Source: Candidatus Omnitrophota bacterium (GTDB taxonomy: Bacteria > Omnitrophota > Gorgyraeia > Duberdicusellales > 4484-171). Taken from it: a DNA stretch of 10,335 bases. Made by a program: the position numbers and the translations under genes. The DNA lies in the NCBI GenBank assembly GCA_028717025.1, contig JAQUOR010000044.1:1-10335 (forward strand). The letters are read 5' to 3'. Of this stretch, positions 6,732 through 10,335 are shown in pieces (position 1 is the stretch's first letter; every line of letters begins with the position of its first letter). The notes below the pieces were generated by a model, which was given only the letters and a program-made list of their open reading frames with translations, ran no database searches and was not told the DNA's origin.

Positions 6732-6765
6732 AAAAATACAAAGTTTACACTCTAATTCTTGTTTA

Positions 6766-6910
6766 CAAGGAAACGCTTCCCGACTCTTTAATGTTACTAT
6801 AAGTGCTCCCTTCGGGAGCACAGTCGGGATTAATTCAACTAAACACTTTTGTGCGCCTGAAGCTTCAAAAGTGTAAGTTTCATTTAGCTAGCCAACTGAG
6901 CTAATTGCCC
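6766..6910 (-). pseudogene. Broken second tRNA-Val copy, split by a 110-bp structured insert
   Basis: Two segments identical to the intact tRNA-Val lie in the right order but apart. Bases 6888-6910 match 6709-6731 (23 of 23; acceptor 5' strand, D-stem, D-loop). Bases 6766-6777 match 6697-6708 (12 of 12; rest of the D-stem to anticodon base 34). In the intact gene these are contiguous. Between them sit about 110 bases (6778-6887). After base 34 similarity ends: no anticodon-stem 3' strand, T arm or 3' acceptor is seen before the intact gene begins. It is therefore a tRNA relic and not a functional intron-containing gene. The 12-bp piece alone could be chance, but its position and order argue against that. 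Confidence 0.7.
6779..6879 (-). other. Two-hairpin structured insert inside the tRNA-Val relic
   Basis: The first hairpin to be transcribed (minus strand) pairs bases 6866-6874 with 6843-6851 (9 bp), extended by 4 bp (6876-6879 with 6837-6840) across a small internal loop. The second pairs 6822-6828 with 6779-6785 (7 bp) outside, and 6814-6821 with 6803-6810 (8 bp) inside. It has a GAA triloop and a 17-nt one-sided bulge. Both are perfect within the stated stems. There is no ORF, terminal inverted repeat or target duplication I can identify. It is too short for a group I or II intron. Origin unknown. Confidence 0.6.
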
Positions 6911-7104
6911 GATGCAAAAGATAACTATAAAAGGTTATTCCTTATTTTGCGTCGGCTCCGTGCGATGCCGCCCTCGGAGCTATATTTTATGAACAATAGA
7001 AAATCGAAAATAGACCGCAATGGAGCCTGATTTTTTTCTCTTTCTATTGCTCTATTTTCGATTGCTCCATTGCTCTGTCTCGTTTTGCCGAAGGCAAATG
7101 AGAC
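6911..7104. repeat. Spacer between tRNA-Leu and the tRNA-Val relic: inverted heptamer-like repeats and hairpins
   Basis: No gene is supported here. AATCGAAAATAGA at 7002-7014 is inverted exactly at 7051-7063, and GCAATGGAGC-like words flank both arms. The words tend to recur at 7-base steps (for example ACAATAG, AAAATCG, AAAATAG at 6993-7013). Near the tRNA-Leu 3' end a stem pairs 7093-7098 with 7084-7089 around a 3-base loop, and is extended by GTCTC/GAGAC on the outside. GCTCCG and CGGAGC (near 6955-6980) form another small stem. The apparent open frame across this spacer is low-complexity and overlaps tRNA-Leu, so I do not call it. Confidence 0.6.
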
Positions 7105-7189
7105 TGCCGGGGGCGGGACTCGAACCCGCACGTCCCTCACGGGACAGCAGATTTTAAGTCTGCATTGTCTGCCATTCCAACACCCCGGC
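7105..7189 (-). tRNA. tRNA-Leu (TAA)
   Basis: Class II tRNA of 85 nt. The acceptor stem is GCCGGGG with CCCCGGC. The anticodon stem GCAGA/TCTGC encloses loop CTTAAAA, anticodon TAA, reading UUA/UUG. The long variable arm TGTCCC-GTGA-GGGACG is typical of Leu. The T arm GCGGG/CCCGC contains TTCGAGT. The discriminator is A. CCA is not encoded (GTC follows). A GTCTC-based stem-loop begins right after the 3' end and may help 3' processing. Confidence 0.96.
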
Positions 7190-7350
7190 TTAAAGAATCA
7201 TAGGGGCTCTGCCTCTTCTGACACTACGTTCGTAAGAATTTTATAGAAGCAAAACTCACTTCGTTGTTAACCCCGAAGAATATCAAAGAAGTAAAAAATA
7301 AAACGCTGGAAAAATCAAAAGTGATTTCCCCTTCTATGCATGAAAATAAA
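7190..7350. other. Spacer between tRNA-Cys and tRNA-Leu
   Basis: These 161 bases hold no ORF of interest. A T-rich run directly follows the tRNA-Cys 3' end on the minus strand. A small imperfect stem, GGAAATCA with TGA-TT-TTTCC, lies near 7309-7330. Otherwise I see nothing in it. Confidence 0.4.
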
Positions 7351-7422
7351 AGGCGCGGAGCGGATTTGAACCGCTGAATAACGGTTTTGCAGACCGCTGC
7401 CTTACCACTTGGCTACCGCGCC
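7351..7422 (-). tRNA. tRNA-Cys (GCA)
   Basis: Cloverleaf of 72 nt. The acceptor stem is GGCGCGG with CCGCGCC. A 3-bp D stem (GCC/GGC) is seen. The anticodon stem GCGGT/ACCGT encloses loop CTGCAAA, anticodon GCA. The T arm AGCGG/CCGCT contains TTCAAAT. The discriminator is U, the identity base for Cys. CCA is not encoded (TTT follows). It is the first tRNA of the cluster, about 100 bases after the rpoZ stop. I found no convincing separate promoter, so it may be read from the rpoZ operon. Confidence 0.96.
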
Positions 7423-7521
7423 AGAATTTCAAAGATACGGGTTTACGGCCACTTTTCACGTAGATTACGCAAGCGAAACTAAAAGTGTGGGCACGTGGCG
7501 TTTTCGATCAGGGAAATAAAA

Positions 7522-7731
7522 TTATTTTTGCGCGGCTTCTTTGACTTTTAGTTTCCCCTCCACGATTTCACGCAGGGAGTTATCTAAAAGTTTTTCACCT
7601 GGTTTTTCGATCAACGACTTTGCTCCATCAGCAAGCTGCAGCGCCCGTTTTGCTGCTAAGATAGTGATCTTAAAAATCGAACCGTTGCTTGCACCTAATA
7701 TCCTGTCGACTGATACATACTTATTATTCAT
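7522..7731 (-). CDS. rpoZ: DNA-directed RNA polymerase omega subunit
   Basis: Small RNA polymerase subunit that aids assembly of the beta-prime chain. The chosen start at 7731 gives 69 residues beginning MNNKYVSVDRIL. The in-frame ATG at 7743 is rejected because the strong GGAGGGG, ideally spaced for 7731, would then lie inside the coding region. The core ITILAAKRALQLADGAKSLI followed by the basic linker and LREIVEGKL is the omega signature: an AAKRARQL-like helix, then an ALREI-like helix. The length is normal for a short omega. The ATG lies 15 bases after the gmk stop. Gene order gmk-rpoZ is widespread in bacteria, which supports the call. No T-tailed terminator follows. A loose inverted pair CACTTTT/AAAAGTG sits in the 3' flank before tRNA-Cys. 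Confidence 0.9.
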   Translation of the reverse strand: MNNKYVSVDRILGASNGSIFKITILAAKRALQLADGAKSLIEKPGEKLLDNSLREIVEGKLKVKEAAQK

Positions 7732-7746
7732 ACACCCCTCCATATC

Positions 7747-8307
7747 TTATGTTCGAAGAATTTTTTCCAGATCATGTACCGCAGTTTTTATGTCTTTGTT
7801 GATTACCACGTAATCGTAATATCGAGAAAACTGCAACTCCTGCTTAGCTAACGCGAGCCTTTTCCTGATTACATCTTTTTTTTCTGCGCGCACCGTAAGT
7901 CTCTTATAGAGTTCGCTTCTGGTGGGCGCGGAAATAAAAATGGTAACTATTTTACCAACTTTCAGATGTTTTTTCAAATACATTCCTCCTTTTACGTCGA
8001 TACAGAGAATCAGGCTTTTATGTTCGTCTTTTGCCTTAGCATAAAAATACTTCGGCGTTCCGTAGTAATCGTCAACGACTTTCTGGCTCTCTAAGAAGAA
8101 ATTTTTTTCCTTACATGCCAGAAACTCTTTTTTGCTCACGAAAAAATAATCTTTGCCCTCTTTTTCCCGCGGACGCTTCTCGCGCGTGGTAAAAGAGACG
8201 GTCCGCATAAAATGCTTTGCAAAGTCTTTTTTACGGAATAATGTATTAAGGAGTGTTGTTTTCCCTGAACCGCCGGGACCGGAAAGGATAAAAATCGTGG
8301 TACCCAT
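7747..8307 (-). CDS. gmk: Guanylate kinase
   Basis: Phosphorylates GMP to GDP with ATP in the cytoplasm. The 186-residue length is typical. The P-loop is GPGGSGKTT (10-18; usual form GPSGAGKST). The GMP-binding segment is RTVSFTTREKRPREKEGKDY (35-54) with FFVS following, then YYGTP near 81-85. The second-lobe strand IDVKGG corresponds to the usual IDVQGA. Its C-terminal region, with KRLALAKQEL and YDYVVIN, fits the family. The A of its ATG is the last base of the upstream yicC-family stop codon (TAATG), and I see no good Shine-Dalgarno, so translation probably depends on coupling. It is followed by rpoZ, a conserved pairing. The call is secure. Confidence 0.96.
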   Translation of the reverse strand: MGTTIFILSGPGGSGKTTLLNTLFRKKDFAKHFMRTVSFTTREKRPREKEGKDYFFVSKKEFLACKEKNFFLESQKVVDDYYGTPKYFYAKAKDEHKSLILCIDVKGGMYLKKHLKVGKIVTIFISAPTRSELYKRLTVRAEKKDVIRKRLALAKQELQFSRYYDYVVINKDIKTAVHDLEKILRT

Positions 8308-9104
8308 TATTCTATGTTCTGCGCCTGCTCGCGTATCCTGTCCAAATAACTTTTTGCCTCAACAATCAGAAAGGCAAATGTTTTATCTTTTGTCTTGCTT
8401 GAAGCGGCATTAAGCTCGCGCAATATCTCCTGGGTCAAAAAATCTATGGACTTACCTTTAGGAGAAGCGCTTTTCGCGCTAATGGTCTTCTCCAACTTTT
8501 CCGTATAAAAAAGGCCAAGAGACACTTCTTCGTCGATATCTTCTCTGTTCCCGTCGTCTGCGCTTGCACTTTTGCCTTTCTTTAACTTACGCAGTCTGTC
8601 GATTTCCACGATATTATGCTTTAGCTGCGTGAGGTTCTTACCCATCTGTTTGCTGATAATTTGTCCACCCTTCTCTTTGAACGCCAGCAACTTATGTAAA
8701 CCTTCCCGCACTGCAGGAATAACCAGACTTTCTTCACTCTTTTTCTTCTCTTCTGACCAGACCACTTGCGGTAGGTTTAAAAAATCACTGATAGAAACAT
8801 CGCAACGAAGGTTGTATTTCTTTGCAAGATGCCTGGCTTCGGTAACGTACTTGGCAAGCGTTTTTTCATCGATATGGATCTGATGCCCTATGGGCGTTTT
8901 TGAAAAAACGTAGACTTCGATTTTTCCACGCTGAATCTTCTGTTTTATCTCTTTTTTAATCGTCTCTTCCAGCAGGATATTCTCCGGCGGCAGATTATGA
9001 ATGGTGATATCCAAATATTTAAAATTCAAGGAACGCAGGATAAGCTGCAGGCTCTGTGCGCCCTTGCGCTTAAACACGCATGAATACGCAGTCATTGACT
9101 TCAT
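8307..9104 (-). CDS. yicC: YicC-family protein
   Basis: Members of this family are endoribonucleases or stress-linked RNA factors; E. coli YicC promotes decay of the small RNA RyhB. The start at 9104 gives MKSMTAYS, close to the family's usual MxxSMTGY/F opening, and an ATGA overlap with the ndk stop. The GTG at 9110 is an alternative. An AGGAAGG lies 7 bases upstream. The protein has 265 residues. The N-terminal domain includes LILRSLNFKYLDITI and IKQKIQRGKIEVYV. The C-terminal DUF1732 part has EDIDEEVSLGLFYTEKLEK, KGKSIDFLTQEILRELN and IVEAKSYLDRIREQAQNIE. The conserved glycine after SMT (SMTGY) is alanine here. Its position just before gmk is the common arrangement in bacteria. Confidence 0.92.
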   Translation of the reverse strand: MKSMTAYSCVFKRKGAQSLQLILRSLNFKYLDITIHNLPPENILLEETIKKEIKQKIQRGKIEVYVFSKTPIGHQIHIDEKTLAKYVTEARHLAKKYNLRCDVSISDFLNLPQVVWSEEKKKSEESLVIPAVREGLHKLLAFKEKGGQIISKQMGKNLTQLKHNIVEIDRLRKLKKGKSASADDGNREDIDEEVSLGLFYTEKLEKTISAKSASPKGKSIDFLTQEILRELNAASSKTKDKTFAFLIVEAKSYLDRIREQAQNIE

Positions 9105-9607
9105 TTCCACACCTTCCTCTTAAAGCTCCTCAGCGTTGCTACTTTTACAGGATAAAGATCAACGGTGATTTCCTCCGGACCAAACCAGAGTTTTATTTCC
9201 CGCTGCGCCTCGGAAGGATCGCTTGAAGCATGTACCACATTTTCATAAAGACCAGTGGTTAAGATTCTACCGTAGGCGCCGCGAACGCTGACCGGGTCGG
9301 CCTCTTCCGGATTTGTCGCGCCGGAAATCTGCCGCACTTTTGTTATCGCATCTTTACCGAAATAAATAAGTGCCATTACTCGGTTTTCCCCATGTAATTT
9401 TCCGGTAATATATTTTATTAATTCCGGGTAAAACGGCTTATCGCGTAAATGCTGGTAGTGTTGTTGCGCAAGATGTTCGTTGACCTTGACGATTTTTGCG
9501 CCGATTATTTTAAGTTTGGTTTCGGAAAGGCGGCTTAAAATATTACCGGTCAATGATTTTTTTAAACCATCCGGTTTAATGATAACTAACGTTGCCTGGT
9601 TCGTCAT
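9101..9607 (-). CDS. ndk: Nucleoside diphosphate kinase
   Basis: Transfers the gamma phosphate of ATP to nucleoside diphosphates through a phosphohistidine. The opening TLVIIKPDGLKKSLTG contains the KPDG motif with K11. GATNPEEADPVSVRGAYG (96-113) is the nucleotide-binding region. The catalytic histidine is H126 in NVVHASSD. The protein has 168 residues, longer than the usual 140-150. The excess includes a few residues around 57-75 and a basic C-terminal tail (about 145-168) that is not part of the core fold. A strong GAGGAGG lies 5 bases before the ATG. It overlaps the parB stop by 4 bases (ATGA) and the yicC-family start by 4 bases. The call is secure; the tail's role is unknown. Confidence 0.95.
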   Translation of the reverse strand: MTNQATLVIIKPDGLKKSLTGNILSRLSETKLKIIGAKIVKVNEHLAQQHYQHLRDKPFYPELIKYITGKLHGENRVMALIYFGKDAITKVRQISGATNPEEADPVSVRGAYGRILTTGLYENVVHASSDPSEAQREIKLWFGPEEITVDLYPVKVATLRSFKRKVWK

Positions 9608-10335
9608 GCTAACCTCCTCACAATTCTTTCTAAATCATCGAGGGTGTAATACTCGATGACGATCTTGCCGCGGTTGTTCTTTTTATTCGAAATTTTCACT
9701 TTTGTCCCCAAGAATTTTTGCAGCTTCTCCTCCACCTCAGTCACGAAAGGATCGCTGGCGCGCTTCTTTTTTGAGGCAGTCCTTACCCTATTCTCGATTT
9801 CCCGCACCGAAAGCTTTTCATTCAGGATCTGACGGAACAATAAAGCCTGCTCCTCTCTATTCTCTACCGCCAGAAGCGTGCGGGCCTGGCTGCGGCTTAT
9901 GCGGCCGTTGCGCAATGCCTCCTGAATGTCTTGCGGCAGTTTAAACAAGCGCAAGGCATTAACGATTGTTGTTTTATCTTTTCCGACAAATTTGGCAATA
10001 TCGTCCTGGGTGAATTCAAACTCATCGGTTAAACGCTGGAAGGCTCCTGCTTCTTCCATGGGATTTAGGTCTTTCCTCTGCAGATTCTCAACGATTGCAC
10101 AAACAAAGGTATCTTTATCGTCAAGCTCCTTGATAATAGTTGGTATCTCATTGAGCCCCAATGACTTAGCAGCTTGATAACGCCGGCCTCCTGCCACAAT
10201 TTCATAAGTATCTTGGCCGACTTTACGCACCAGAATGGGCTGGATAAACCCTTTTTCTTTTATCGAACGGGTCAACTCTTCAAGCTCTGCCGGCTCCATA
10301 TCTTTTCGCGGTTGATAGCGGCTCGGCTGTATCTT
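9604..10335 (-). CDS. parB: ParB/Spo0J-family chromosome partition protein, 5' end outside window
   Basis: Centromere-binding CTP-dependent clamp that acts with ParA and parS. The frame stays open to the right edge (243 residues visible, starting KIQPSRYQPRKDM), and QPR is the conserved motif of the N-terminal domain, so the first ATG inside this stretch is not the true start. Next are LEELTRSIKEKGFIQPILV and the CTP-binding box GGRRYQAAK (about 49-57). ENLQRKDLNPMEEA follows. The helix-turn-helix is FTQDDIAKFVGKDKTTIVNA with LRLFKLP after it. The C-terminal segment (KLQKFLGTKVKI through LDDLERIVRRL) is the dimerisation domain. Chromosomal parB normally sits behind parA, presumably just outside the window. 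Overlap with ndk by 4 bases is less usual. Confidence 0.95.
   Translation of the reverse strand, partial: KIQPSRYQPRKDMEPAELEELTRSIKEKGFIQPILVRKVGQDTYEIVAGGRRYQAAKSLGLNEIPTIIKELDDKDTFVCAIVENLQRKDLNPMEEAGAFQRLTDEFEFTQDDIAKFVGKDKTTIVNALRLFKLPQDIQEALRNGRISRSQARTLLAVENREEQALLFRQILNEKLSVREIENRVRTASKKKRASDPFVTEVEEKLQKFLGTKVKISNKKNNRGKIVIEYYTLDDLERIVRRLA

Noticed and set aside
6778..6887. Group I or II intron in a tRNA gene
   Set aside because: The insert is only about 110 bases, lacks the conserved core elements, and the downstream exon stops at anticodon base 34.
6888..6910. Attachment-site duplication of an integrated element
   Set aside because: Integrases usually duplicate the tRNA 3' end. 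Here the 5' half is copied, and no integrase is present.
6925..7140. Open frame of 71 codons on the minus strand
   Set aside because: It runs through heptamer-like repeats and into the 3' part of tRNA-Leu, and its protein is low-complexity.
7440..7521. Intrinsic terminator of the rpoZ operon
   Set aside because: CACTTTT/AAAAGTG pairing encloses a long loop and no T-run follows on the minus strand.

Overview
The window is a bacterial chromosome segment. Every gene I can support is on the minus strand, so transcription runs from high to low coordinates. The right third is housekeeping: parB (cut by the right edge), ndk, a yicC-family gene, gmk and rpoZ. They are packed with 1-4 bp overlaps or very short gaps and look like one operon. 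Next come four tRNA genes (Cys-GCA, Leu-UAA, Val-GAC, Asp-GUC), whose spacers are full of hairpins, heptamer repeats and a broken second copy of tRNA-Val.

The left two thirds is a surface-glycan locus in two transcription units. The first (6236 to 3308) encodes a B12-binding-type radical SAM protein and a two-domain protein that joins a nucleotidyltransferase to a family 2 glycosyltransferase. It has a clear extended -10 promoter. The second starts near 3100 with a small excisionase/MerR-type helix-turn-helix protein. That gene overlaps a NusG paralogue of the UpxY/RfaH type. A structured 141-nt leader follows, then an extended-SDR sugar epimerase/dehydratase and an ABC exporter pair (Wzm-like permease and Wzt-like ATPase, the latter cut by the left edge). 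The likely logic is activation and transfer of a sugar or similar group, modification, and export of the lipid-linked glycan. The specialised NusG paralogue would allow RNA polymerase to read through the long operon.

Organism: moderate GC, AT-rich intergenic DNA and bacterial-type ParB, Gmk and omega. The mix of UpxY, B12-radical SAM and Wzm/Wzt genes suggests an uncultured Gram-negative lineage. Candidatus Omnitrophota or a relative is my guess, but no marker here proves it. Three of the four tRNAs lack an encoded CCA.

Most interesting points: (1) a second tRNA-Val copy split by about 110 bp that folds into two hairpins; (2) the leader between upxY and the epimerase gene, where two mutually exclusive hairpins present an ops-like GGCGG loop; (3) the nucleotidyltransferase-glycosyltransferase fusion beside the radical SAM gene; (4) heptamer tandem repeats in the tRNA spacers. 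I saw no CRISPR array, transposase, integrase or toxin-antitoxin pair.
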